The notes under the pieces: generated by a model
The model's database searches: none
What the model was told of the DNA's origin: nothing
Seen by the model: the letters and a program-made list of their open reading frames with translations, nothing else
Shown here: piece after piece, positions 1 through 7,236 of the stretch
Layout: each line of letters begins with the position of its first letter
Position numbering within the stretch: the stretch's first letter is position 1
Made by a program: the position numbers and the translations under genes
DNA from: an uncultured Akkermansia sp.
Lineage (GTDB): Bacteria; Verrucomicrobiota; Verrucomicrobiia; Verrucomicrobiales; Akkermansiaceae
Length of the DNA stretch: 36,070 bases
Direction: 5' to 3'
NCBI GenBank assembly: GCA_900548895.1
Contig: URLZ01000024.1
Coordinates: 1 to 36,070, forward strand

Positions 1-55
1 GAACCGTGGTTCTATGACTGAGAATCATATGTCCTAACCCCTAGACGATGGGGAC
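1..55 (-). tRNA. tRNA-Glu (CTC), 3' part cut off by window edge
   Basis: Read on the minus strand, this stretch begins with a GTCCCCA acceptor arm, then a D-arm resembling bacterial tRNA-Glu, then a 5-bp anticodon stem (TATGA/TCATA) closing a 7-base loop TTCTCAG with anticodon CTC. The T-arm starts (GGTTC) and runs off the window at base 1. Only four bases separate it from the tRNA-Lys, so the two are probably cut from one transcript. The identity rests on the anticodon and on acceptor/D-arm similarity to E. coli tRNA-Glu. Confidence 0.85.
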
Positions 56-59
56 TTTC

Positions 60-132
60 TACGTGAACCGGGACTCGAACCCGGGACCAATAGATTAAAA
101 GTCTACTGCTCTACCAACTGAGCTATTCACGC
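60..132 (-). tRNA. tRNA-Lys (TTT)
   Basis: A complete cloverleaf of 73 nt including discriminator A. The minus strand has a D-arm AGCTCAGTTGGTAGAGC, an anticodon stem around loop CTTTTAA with anticodon TTT, and a T-arm with GGTTCGAGTCC. CCA is not encoded. The first acceptor pair reads G1.U72 rather than G-C; the other six pairs are canonical. A consensus-like promoter lies upstream at 156-184, so this tRNA is the first gene of a small tRNA operon running off the left edge. Confidence 0.95.
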
Positions 133-155
133 ATGTGCCATACGGCAGCAAGCGG

Positions 156-184
156 AGTTTATCGAATGAGCAGCGCCTTGTCAA
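156..184 (-). promoter_or_regulatory. Promoter of the tRNA-Lys/tRNA-Glu operon
   Basis: On the minus strand: -35 TTGACA (179-184), 17-bp spacer, -10 TAAACT (156-161). The -10 box ends 23 bp before the mature tRNA-Lys 5' end, leaving room for a short leader removed by RNase P. This perfect -35 box gives a reference for what strong promoters look like in this genome. Confidence 0.75.
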
Positions 185-270
185 GCAGAAATCGGGGGAA
201 GAGCGACATTTGGCTCCGTTTTCTGTGACCTCGGGTCCGGCAGAGGTGCCGCGAACGCCACATTTCCGCC

Positions 271-316
271 GAAAAACAGCTTCCCCCTTCGAGAGAATCT
301 CTCCGAAGGGGGAAGC
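271..316 (-). terminator. Rho-independent terminator of the HU gene
   Basis: A near-perfect inverted repeat at 279-316: a 13-bp outer stem (GCTTCCCCCTTCG) plus an inner AGAGA/TCTCT stem. On the minus strand it is followed by TGTTTTTC. It lies about 60 bp past the HU stop codon and is well placed to end that transcript. Confidence 0.8.
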
Positions 317-374
317 GGAAGCCGCTCCGTCGCTTCCCGGAAGGGGAGGCTGGGGCGGCGGTATAAAAAGGTCG

Positions 375-680
375 TTACGCTTCGGTGCGGGCAGCAGCCT
401 CGCGGAGGTTCTTGCCGACCTTGAACTTCACCACGCGGCGGGCGGGAATCGGAACGTCCTTGCCCGGGTCTTTGGGGTTGCGGCCGATCTTGGCTTTGAC
501 TTCTTTGACCACGAATGTGCCGAAGTTGCGCAGCACGACGCGGTCACCGTTACCCAAGGCTTCGGTGATCATTTCAATCGCACGCTGAATGACGTCGAGG
601 ACGTCGTTCTGGGTGAGGTTGTTGCGGGTCTCGGCGCAAATCTTGTTCACCAGCTCTCGTTTCGTTATCGTATTGGCCAT
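375..680 (-). CDS. HU/IHF-family DNA-binding protein
   Basis: A 101-residue histone-like protein that bends and compacts DNA as a dimer. The start at 680 gives MANTITKRELVNKI, which aligns with the HU N-terminus; longer upstream reading would run through the promoter. The family signatures are present: a helical N-terminal half, then LRNFGTFVVKEVKAKIGRNP with the GRNP turn whose proline inserts into the minor groove, and an arm ending IPARRVVKFKVGKNLRE. It is about ten residues longer than E. coli HU, with additions at both ends. It stands alone with its own promoter (711-739) and terminator (279-316), divergent from rnhC. HU and IHF subunits cannot be told apart here. A second, more divergent paralogue lies at 20328. 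Confidence 0.95.
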   Translation of the reverse strand: MANTITKRELVNKICAETRNNLTQNDVLDVIQRAIEMITEALGNGDRVVLRNFGTFVVKEVKAKIGRNPKDPGKDVPIPARRVVKFKVGKNLREAAARTEA

Positions 681-710
681 AGTTACAGTAAATGTATGGA
701 AGCTGAGGGG

Positions 711-739
711 AATATACCGCATTTCCGCGCTTTTGTCGC
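711..739 (-). promoter_or_regulatory. Promoter of the HU gene
   Basis: On the minus strand: -10 TATATT (711-716), 17-bp spacer, -35 GCGACA (734-739, four of six consensus bases). The predicted 5' leader is about 24 nt. No Shine-Dalgarno sequence is obvious in it. Confidence 0.55.
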
Positions 740-820
740 GCAAAAAAAGCAAAGGACGCGCATTTTTTTGAGTTTCAAGCAGTGAAAACAAAGTTATGTT
801 CTCTTGGGCTCTCTTTGGGG

Positions 821-849
821 TTGACGCGCGCCGCATTTCAGGCGAAACT
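821..849 (+). promoter_or_regulatory. Possible promoter of rnhC
   Basis: -35 TTGACG (821-826), 17-bp spacer, weak -10 GAAACT (844-849). The -10 box ends nine bases before the ATG at 859, giving a leader of only a few nucleotides. If real, it rules out the earlier in-frame ATG at 796. Confidence 0.4.
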
Positions 850-858
850 CGTCTCCCG

Positions 859-1779
859 ATGGCCAACCAGTACACGATTGAGCTCTCCGCCGACGATGCC
901 GCCGCCCTGAAGAAAAAGCTGCAGCAGCGCCCGGGCTACGAAGCCCGCGAGCGCGAGTACGCCCTCTTCTGCTTCGAGGGACCGCGGGTCAATGTCGCCT
1001 ATTACCCGAAGCGCCGCCGCCTGCTGGTGCAGGGGGCGGGGTCCGACGAGTTTCTGGAGTTCGTGATGCTGGTGAACCCCGGCGAGGGGGTGCTGCATGC
1101 GGCGGCGAAGCGCGAGGCTCTGCTCGACGCCTCCCCCCACTTCGGGGTGGATGAGAGCGGCAAGGGCGATTATTTCGGCCCGCTGGTGGTGGCCGGCGTG
1201 TTCTCCGATGAGCGCACGGCGCCGGCGCTGCTCAAGATCGGCTGCCGCGACAGCAAGCAGATCGGCGACGATCGACGCATTCACGCCATGGCGGAGAAAA
1301 TCCGTGCGCTGCCCGGGGTGGCCTGGGAGGTTGTCTGCGTGGGCCCGCACCGCTACAATGAGCTTTACACCCAGTTCGGCAACCTCAACCGCCTGCTGGC
1401 TTGGTGCCACGCTCGCGTCATCGCGGCACTGCACGAGAAGGTGCCGTCCTGCCCGCGGGCGCTGAGCGATCAGTTCGCCAACGAGTGGGTGCTCAAGCGC
1501 GCCCTCGGCCAGCGGCACGTGCCCGTGCAGCTCGAGCAGAGGCCCCGCGCGGAGAGCGATGTGGCCGTGGCGGCGGCCTCCATCCTCGCGCGCGACCGCT
1601 TCGTGCAATGGATGCAGCGCACGGCTGAAGCGGCGGCCTGCGAGCTGCCGCTGGGCTGCGCGCCCCACGTGGTGAAGGCCGCGCGCGCCTTCGTGGCACG
1701 ACACGGCGAGGAGCGTCTGGCCGACGTCGCCAAGCTGCATTTCAAGGTGACGGCGAAGGTGCTCGGGCACCAAGCCTGA
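859..1779 (+). CDS. rnhC: Ribonuclease HIII
   Basis: An endonuclease of 306 residues that cuts the RNA strand of RNA-DNA hybrids. The N-terminal ~85 residues form the TBP-like substrate-binding domain typical of RNase HIII. The catalytic core starts with HFGVDESGKGDYFGPLVV (around residues 94-111), which holds the first Asp-Glu pair. It continues with CRDSKQI, SDQF and AESDVAVAAASILAR, which carry the remaining metal ligands and basic residues. The DESGKGD form separates HIII from HII. An in-frame ATG exists at 796, but the start at 859 fits the domain boundary and lies just past a possible promoter. It is convergent with uvrC; the 175 bp between them (1780-1954) is GC-rich with no clear terminator. 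Confidence 0.93.
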   Translation: MANQYTIELSADDAAALKKKLQQRPGYEAREREYALFCFEGPRVNVAYYPKRRRLLVQGAGSDEFLEFVMLVNPGEGVLHAAAKREALLDASPHFGVDESGKGDYFGPLVVAGVFSDERTAPALLKIGCRDSKQIGDDRRIHAMAEKIRALPGVAWEVVCVGPHRYNELYTQFGNLNRLLAWCHARVIAALHEKVPSCPRALSDQFANEWVLKRALGQRHVPVQLEQRPRAESDVAVAAASILARDRFVQWMQRTAEAAACELPLGCAPHVVKAARAFVARHGEERLADVAKLHFKVTAKVLGHQA

Positions 1780-1954
1780 GGTGCCGGGTGCGTCGGCCAG
1801 CGAGTGCAAAACTGCGGCACCGGGCCGCGGCGCCGAACCGCGGTATCTGACGCGCGGCATCAGGGGCAGATCAGATCTCGGCGAGTCTCGGGCTGTGCAA
1901 GCTGCCGTGAGCCGATACGGGCGATTGACGCGGGTGGCGTTACGCGGGCTCGCA

Positions 1955-3721
1955 CTACGCCGACGGAGTGGCCCCACGCGCGGCATCGCTCGGCGAGGTG
2001 GCGGACTGCGGGGCATCGGCTTGGTCAGAGACGGATTGTGCAGCCTGGGCTTGGTCTGCATCCATTCGCTCAGCATCAGCCGGAGCGTCAGCTTGCGGTG
2101 CGTCGGGGGACGGGGCCTCAGCTTGAGGTGCAGCGGCTTGAGGCGTGTCGGCTGGCGGCTCCGACGGGCCCGTCTGCCCGTGCAGCCATTCGCAGAAGCG
2201 CTGCGCCCAGGCCAGCGAGATGCCCGGGATGGCGGCGATATCTTCGGCGCTGCGGGCGCGGATGCCGGGGATGCTGTGGAAGCGCGCCAGCAGGAGCTCC
2301 TTGCGGCGGGGCGTCATGCCGGGGTAGGCGTCGAGACGGCTTTCGCGCACGCGCTTGCGCACGAGCAGCTCATTGTAGTTGTTCGCGAAGCGGTGCGCTT
2401 CATCGCGCAGGCGCTGCAGGAGCTTGAGCGCGCCTGAGTCGTGATCGAGGATGAGCGGCTCGCTGCGGTCGGGGAAGTAGACTTCCTCATCGCGCTTGGC
2501 GAGGCCGATGACGGGCATGTCGCCCAGCCCGACTTCGCGCAGCACGTCGAGCGCGACGTGAAGCTGCCCCTTGCCGCCGTCGACGACGACGAGGTCGGGC
2601 ACCTTGATGGGCGCGCGCCCCTGCTCGCTGAGGCGGCGGAGCCATTCGTAGGTCCCGACGTCGGCCGGTTTGTCGAAGAGCGCGCTGCTCTCGTTGACGA
2701 TGCGCGAGTAGCGGCGGCGGACGACTTCGAGCATCGAGGCAAAGTCGTTCTGCCCGTCGACGCCGCGGATGCGGTAGCGGCGGTAGGCGGCGTTGTCCGG
2801 CCGCCCGTTGGTGAAGCGCACCATCGAGGCGACGATGTGGTTGCCCGAGAGGTTCGAGATGTCGAAGCACTCCATGATGGCGGGCGGGCGCTTCATGCCG
2901 AGGGCTTCAGCGAGCTCGGCGAGGTCGCGATCCGGGTCGACGGTGCCGGGGAGGTCGGCAAAGCGGCGCGCGAAGCGGCGCGCGGGCTCGAGGGTGCGGA
3001 TGATGTTTTCGCGGATGTCGCGCAGGCGCGCGGCTTTCTCGAACTCGAGGGCCTCGGCGGCGGCGTTCATCTCCGCGCTCAGGGCGTCGAGGTGCTCCTT
3101 GCGACCGCGCCCCTCCAGCAGGCCGAGCGCCGCCTCGAACTGTGCGCGGTAGTCCTCCGCGCTGATGCGGCCGATGCAGGGCGCCGAGCAGTGGCGAATG
3201 ACGTCATCGTGGCAGTGGCGGTACTGCTCTTCGCCGGGGTTGCGGCAGTTGCAGGTGCGCAGGCGGAAGCGGTGGTTGAGCCACTCGACGGTCTCCTTGA
3301 GGGCCGTGGCGTGCACGAAGGGGCCCAGATAGCGCGCCCCGTCGTCCTTGCGCAGCCGCGCTAGTGTGAAGCGCGGCAGCGGCTCCTGCCGCGTGGCCCG
3401 CAGCAGCAAATAGCGCTTGTCGTCGCGCAGCTGCACGTTGTAGTGCGGGCGGTACTCCTTGATGAGCTTCTGCTCGAGGATGAGGGACTCTTGGTCGCTG
3501 CGCACCTCGTAGTAATCGAAGTCCTCAATGGCGGCGATGAGCGCGCGCGTCTTGCCGTTCTCCAGCGTGGCGCGCGACGGGGAGAAATAGTTCGCCAAGC
3601 GGCGGTGGAGGTCTTTGGCCTTGCCGACGTAGATGATGCCGCCGCCCTCGCCCTTCATCAGGTAGACGCCCGGGCAGTGCGGCGTCTGGCGCCACTTGGC
3701 CTTGAGATCGACTCGAGCCAT
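1955..3721 (-). CDS. uvrC: Excinuclease ABC subunit C
   Basis: UvrC makes both incisions around bulky DNA lesions with UvrA and UvrB. Domains in order: GIY-YIG nuclease (CPGVYLMKGEGGGIIYVGKA, residues ~18-37); a Cys cluster (CNC, CHDD, HC, C) near 157-182; a UVR motif binding UvrB (EALEFEKAARLRD); an RNase H-like nuclease with ECFDISNLSG, VVVDGGKGQ and RDEAHRFANNYNELL; and two helix-hairpin-helix motifs ending PGISLAWAQRFCEWLHG. About 75 residues of low-complexity Ala/Gln/Pro/Asp sequence with QADAP-like units follow, which the E. coli enzyme lacks. It is last in a three-gene operon, starting four bases after the upstream stop codon, with no SD sequence. Nothing suggests inactivation. Confidence 0.97.
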   Translation of the reverse strand: MARVDLKAKWRQTPHCPGVYLMKGEGGGIIYVGKAKDLHRRLANYFSPSRATLENGKTRALIAAIEDFDYYEVRSDQESLILEQKLIKEYRPHYNVQLRDDKRYLLLRATRQEPLPRFTLARLRKDDGARYLGPFVHATALKETVEWLNHRFRLRTCNCRNPGEEQYRHCHDDVIRHCSAPCIGRISAEDYRAQFEAALGLLEGRGRKEHLDALSAEMNAAAEALEFEKAARLRDIRENIIRTLEPARRFARRFADLPGTVDPDRDLAELAEALGMKRPPAIMECFDISNLSGNHIVASMVRFTNGRPDNAAYRRYRIRGVDGQNDFASMLEVVRRRYSRIVNESSALFDKPADVGTYEWLRRLSEQGRAPIKVPDLVVVDGGKGQLHVALDVLREVGLGDMPVIGLAKRDEEVYFPDRSEPLILDHDSGALKLLQRLRDEAHRFANNYNELLVRKRVRESRLDAYPGMTPRRKELLLARFHSIPGIRARSAEDIAAIPGISLAWAQRFCEWLHGQTGPSEPPADTPQAAAPQAEAPSPDAPQADAPADAERMDADQAQAAQSVSDQADAPQSATSPSDAARGATPSA

Positions 3722-3725
3722 GGCT

Positions 3726-4709
3726 TCAGCGGTGGAGCAGCCAGCGCACGCGCGCGAGGTTGAGCCCCTCGCTGATGAGGTTCACGGGGTTGCGGCGCAG
3801 GTAGTGGCGCTCGTAGATGCGCGTGTGGTGCAGGGTTTCGGCGGGCTGGCGCTGCTCGTGCTCGGCAATCACGCTCAGGATCTGGTTCCAGAGGTTGTAG
3901 CGCTCGCAGATGAGGCGGCGCGCCTCGCGGATGGCCGGCAGGCGCTTCTCATACTCGTTGTTGTCGATGGCGCTGCGGATGATCTCCAGAGCGGCGGGCG
4001 GGTCGTCGAGCGGAATGGGGATGTAGCTCTGCGGCGGCAGTACGCAGCCGATCTTCGGGTCTCCGGCGTAAAAAGTCAGGCAGAGGCTCAGAATGGCATC
4101 GGGCAGCTTCTCCGTCCAGTGGTAGGCCTGGCACTGGTTCTCGATGGCGATGTGGTAGCGGTAGTCATCGAGGGCGTCGTACTTGTTCTCGAGCGGGCGG
4201 AAGCCCCGGCCGAAGCGTTCAAGGCGCGGCTCGTGCGCCTCGATGTACTCGATGAACTCCATGCGCTTGCGGTGCAGGGTGTGCGTGCAGCGCTTGGTCG
4301 AGAAGATGCAGGAGAGATCCTTGCTCTTGGGGAACTCGTGGCAGGCCCTGTTCTCCAGCGGGCTGCGGTTGTTGAGCCAGACGATGGCGCCTGAGCCGCG
4401 GCGGTAGCCCGGGTGACGCAGCACCTGCGGGTCGTGTGTCGTGAGCACGTAGGCAAACTGTCGCGTGTAGCAGGGCGGGTAGATCTTGATGCTGTCGGGC
4501 TCCTGCGTGACGAGGATGGTGTGCGAGGCCGGGCAGGCCAGATCTTCATAGTGCCTCCAGCGGGGCAGTTCGTCGTAGACGGCCAACCAGTCGTATTCGC
4601 GGCAGTCGGGGTCGCTGACAAACTCGACGCCGTCCCACTCCATCGGAGAGGGGAAAAACAGGCCATGGAACTGGGGAAGACTCCAAGTAGTGAGGATTTT
4701 AACGCGCAC
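3726..4709 (-). CDS. GT10 (fucosyltransferase)-like glycosyltransferase
   Basis: A 327-residue protein whose C-terminal half resembles glycosyltransferase family 10, which transfers fucose from GDP-fucose. The diagnostic stretch is around residues 184-220: YHIAIENQCQAYHWTEKLPD, then a segment ending FYAGDP. It corresponds to the family pattern F/I-E-N-S...Y-x-T-E-K...Y-x-G. The N-terminal half (MRVKILTTWS) is less conserved, as usual in GT-B enzymes, and no signal peptide or membrane segment is seen, so it is probably cytosolic. The start codon is GTG; no SD sequence precedes it. It lies 57 bp after ispG and 4 bp before uvrC. The donor and acceptor sugar are not predictable from sequence; membership of GT10 is fairly sure, fucose specificity is not. 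Confidence 0.75.
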   Translation of the reverse strand: MRVKILTTWSLPQFHGLFFPSPMEWDGVEFVSDPDCREYDWLAVYDELPRWRHYEDLACPASHTILVTQEPDSIKIYPPCYTRQFAYVLTTHDPQVLRHPGYRRGSGAIVWLNNRSPLENRACHEFPKSKDLSCIFSTKRCTHTLHRKRMEFIEYIEAHEPRLERFGRGFRPLENKYDALDDYRYHIAIENQCQAYHWTEKLPDAILSLCLTFYAGDPKIGCVLPPQSYIPIPLDDPPAALEIIRSAIDNNEYEKRLPAIREARRLICERYNLWNQILSVIAEHEQRQPAETLHHTRIYERHYLRRNPVNLISEGLNLARVRWLLHR

Positions 4710-4766
4710 GGCAGTGATGGGGGGCAGGGCGATGATGAGGGCAGGGACTTTCTGCTGGCTCGGGCA

Positions 4767-6509
4767 TCACTGCGGGTCGACCCAGCGGCCGCGCTCTTTG
4801 ATGAGGGCGACGAGGCGGTCGACGGCATCGTCCTGCGGGATGTTGATGGCGACGGGCGTGTGGCCGACGTAGAGGTTGATCTTGTTCGGCGCTCCGCCGA
4901 CGTAGCCGAAGTCGGCATCGCTCATCTCGCCCGGGCCGTTGACGATGCAGCCCATGACGGCGATCTTCACGCCCTTGAGGTGCGAGGTCGCGGCGCGGAT
5001 GCGGGCGGCGGCCTCCTGAATGTTGTAGTGCGTGCGCCCGCAGGAGGGGCAGGAGACGTACTCGGCCTTCGTCAGGCGAACGCCCGAGGCCTGAAGGATG
5101 TTGAAGGCGAGTTTCGCCGCCTTCTCGGGATCGCTCTCCGTGCGCACGAGAACGGCGTTGCCGATGCCGTCACAGAGCAGCGAGCCGATATTGAGGCCGC
5201 CGGCCATGGGGGCGGAGAGGTTCTGAGGCAGCCCGAGGCTGTCCTTGAGCAGAATGCTGTGGCGCGTCGGGATGAGGGCGGCGAGCAGGCGGAAGGCCTG
5301 AACGACGGGCATGTCCACACCGTCGGCCACGGTGACGAGCGTGGCCGGGGCCTCGGCCAAGGCGGCGACGGCAGCGGGGTCGCGCGGGTCGACGGAGACA
5401 GGCGCGGCGTCCTCGAGGCTCAGCTCGGGCATGAGGTCCTTCATCTGTGCGGGGTCGAGCGCCTTGAAGGCCGCGCGGGGCAGCACGACGCGCACGGGCT
5501 CGTTCCAGCCGAGCGTGACGCCGCCGCGGGTGATGACGTCGGCCTTGCGCTTGCGGTAGCTGAAGGGGTCGAAGGGGGCGGAGGCCGGCTCGGGGAAGTC
5601 GGAGGAGGGGTGCTCGACGCCGGGCTGGAAGGGCGCGGCGAGTTCAAAGCCCGGCGCCACCTCGTGCACGGCGTCCTCCGTGAGCGAGACGCGCAGGGTG
5701 TCGCCGATGCCGTCGGCGAGCAGCGAGCCGATGCCGATGGCGCTCTTGATGCGGGCATCCTCGCCCTCGCCAGCCTCGGTCACGCCGAGGTGCACCGGGT
5801 AGTTCCAGTCCTCTCCGGCCTCTTCCAGACGCTTGATGAGCAGGCGGTAGGCCTGAATCATGACCTTGACGTTCGAGGACTTCATCGAAAAGACGAGCTG
5901 GTGGTAGCCGAGGTCTCGCGCAACGCGCGCAAACTCCAGAGCGCTCTCCACCATGCCCTCGGGCGTGTCGCCGTAGCGGTTGAGGATGCGATCCGAGAGC
6001 GAGCCGTGGTTGGCGCCGATGCGCATGGCGCGCCCGTGCTCCTTGCAGAAGAGGACGAGGGGGGTGAAGGCGAGGCGCACGCGCTCGAGCTCCTCCTCGT
6101 ACTCGGCGTCGGTGTAGTCGCGCTCGACGAACTTCTTTTTGTCGATGAAGTTGCCGGGGTTGATGCGAATTTTTTCGACCCACTTGGCGGCCTCCATGGC
6201 GGCATCGGGCTTGAAGTGGATGTCGGCCACGAGCGGCACGTAGCAGCCGGCGGCGTGGAGCTCGCGGGCGATGTTTTCCAGATTGGCGGCGTAGACCTTG
6301 GTCTGGGCCGTGAGGCGGATGATCTCGCAGCCCGCCTCAGCGAGGGCAAGCGCTTCGCGCACGCAGCTTGCCGTGTCCAGCGTGTCGCTCGTGAGCATGG
6401 ACTGAATGCGGATGGGGTTGTTGCCGCCGAGGCGGAGGTTGCCGACGGTGACTTCGCGGCTGATGCGGCGCGTGTAGCGGTACAGGCTCGGGCAATGCTG
6501 GAGGGGCAT
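4767..6509 (-). CDS. ispG: 4-hydroxy-3-methylbut-2-en-1-yl diphosphate synthase (long form)
   Basis: IspG (GcpE) reduces MEcPP to HMBPP, the penultimate step of the non-mevalonate isoprenoid pathway. The N-terminal TIM barrel begins VTVGNLRLGGNNPIRIQSM. The C-terminal domain carries the three Cys ligands of the [4Fe-4S] cluster in YVSCPSCGRTHYNI and VMGCIVNGPGEM. At 580 residues it is far longer than the E. coli enzyme (about 370). The extra central domain (roughly residues 265-440) is the insertion known from plants, Chlamydiae and Bacteroidetes. First gene of the ispG-GT10-uvrC operon. Its promoter (6516-6544) places the -10 box six bases before the ATG, so the mRNA should be leaderless. 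Confidence 0.97.
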   Translation of the reverse strand: MPLQHCPSLYRYTRRISREVTVGNLRLGGNNPIRIQSMLTSDTLDTASCVREALALAEAGCEIIRLTAQTKVYAANLENIARELHAAGCYVPLVADIHFKPDAAMEAAKWVEKIRINPGNFIDKKKFVERDYTDAEYEEELERVRLAFTPLVLFCKEHGRAMRIGANHGSLSDRILNRYGDTPEGMVESALEFARVARDLGYHQLVFSMKSSNVKVMIQAYRLLIKRLEEAGEDWNYPVHLGVTEAGEGEDARIKSAIGIGSLLADGIGDTLRVSLTEDAVHEVAPGFELAAPFQPGVEHPSSDFPEPASAPFDPFSYRKRKADVITRGGVTLGWNEPVRVVLPRAAFKALDPAQMKDLMPELSLEDAAPVSVDPRDPAAVAALAEAPATLVTVADGVDMPVVQAFRLLAALIPTRHSILLKDSLGLPQNLSAPMAGGLNIGSLLCDGIGNAVLVRTESDPEKAAKLAFNILQASGVRLTKAEYVSCPSCGRTHYNIQEAAARIRAATSHLKGVKIAVMGCIVNGPGEMSDADFGYVGGAPNKINLYVGHTPVAINIPQDDAVDRLVALIKERGRWVDPQ

Positions 6510-6515
6510 GGGACG

Positions 6516-6544
6516 AATTTACTCCTGACTCCGCTGGATTTCAA
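6516..6544 (-). promoter_or_regulatory. ispG promoter, leaderless geometry
   Basis: On the minus strand: -35 TTGAAA (6539-6544), 17-bp spacer, -10 TAAATT (6516-6521), then six bases CGTCCC and the ATG of ispG. Transcription would begin at or beside the A of the start codon. It is back to back with the promoter at 6575-6603; only 30 bp separate the two -35 boxes. Confidence 0.75.
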
Positions 6545-6574
6545 GTCTGAATCGCGCGCACGCGCCTTTTTATG

Positions 6575-6603
6575 TTGACTTCAGGGGCGTTTGGTTTTAC
6601 AGT
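6575..6603 (+). promoter_or_regulatory. Promoter of the lipoprotein-tyrA operon
   Basis: -35 TTGACT (6575-6580), 17-bp spacer, -10 TACAGT (6598-6603). The predicted leader before the ATG at 6631 is about 21 nt and contains GAGAAAG, a weak candidate ribosome-binding site at most. Confidence 0.7.
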
Positions 6604-6630
6604 GAGCGAGAAAGTAGTGAACTGCACGCC

Positions 6631-7236
6631 ATGTCCAAATACACCCTTCCTCTCTCTGTGATCCCGGTGGCTCTGCTGGGTATCCTCAACTCCTGCGTCT
6701 ACGTGGATCAGATGATCCCCGACATGCCCTACCGAGGCAAGCCCGCGAAGGTCGCACCGCAGCACGGTGCCCAGCCCGCAGCCCATCCCGTGGCGCCGGC
6801 GGTGCAGACGCCCGCGGCGCCGACGCATCCGGCCGCGCATGCAACGCCGACTCCCGCCCCGTCGCACCCTGCCGTCGCTCCCGTGCCGACCAAGCCTTCG
6901 ACGCACGTGACGCAGCCTCAGCCGCCGAAGCCCGCGACGACGAAGCCTGCGAGTTCCCCCAAGCCGGTGACGGCGCCGAAACCGAGCGAGGCGCCCAAGC
7001 CGCAGAACAAGCCCTCGCTGCTGCCGGATACCCCGACGCACAAGCCGGCTGATGCCGGCAAGTCGAGCACGGAGACGCTGCCCGTGGCCAAGCAGGTGCC
7101 CGGCGATCCCACGCGCGTGTACAATCCCTACAACCCGAGCCGCACGATTCGCATCCTCGACAAGAACGGCAACCGCTGGCCGAGCGGCAAGCGGCTCAAG
7201 ATCAAGAATCAGGACAAATATTTCCTCGTTCCGTGA
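6631..7236 (+). CDS. Proline/alanine-rich lipoprotein of unknown function
   Basis: A 201-residue protein with a hydrophobic N-terminus ending LGILNSC; Cys22 is a plausible lipidation site, although Asn at -2 is unusual. Residues ~40-150 are a low-complexity linker rich in Pro, Ala, Lys, Thr and His, with PKP and APKPS units, probably extended through periplasm or peptidoglycan. The last ~45 residues look folded: DPTRVYNPYNPSRTIRILD followed by KNGNRWPSGKRLKI. I do not recognise a family. It resembles an anchored small domain on a long stalk, consistent with an envelope role. Its stop codon overlaps the GTG start of tyrA (GTGA), so the two are translationally coupled although no functional link is apparent. 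Confidence 0.8.
   Translation: MSKYTLPLSVIPVALLGILNSCVYVDQMIPDMPYRGKPAKVAPQHGAQPAAHPVAPAVQTPAAPTHPAAHATPTPAPSHPAVAPVPTKPSTHVTQPQPPKPATTKPASSPKPVTAPKPSEAPKPQNKPSLLPDTPTHKPADAGKSSTETLPVAKQVPGDPTRVYNPYNPSRTIRILDKNGNRWPSGKRLKIKNQDKYFLVP

Noticed and set aside
796..858. Earlier ATG for rnhC
   Set aside because: The extra 21 residues are not part of the RNase HIII domain, and the codon lies upstream of the probable promoter.
4413..6578. A 721-codon open frame on the plus strand opposite ispG
   Set aside because: It is antisense to an unmistakable ispG gene. In GC-rich DNA the complement of strong codon bias leaves long stop-free frames; its composition (Val/Gly/Ala/Asp-rich) matches such shadows.
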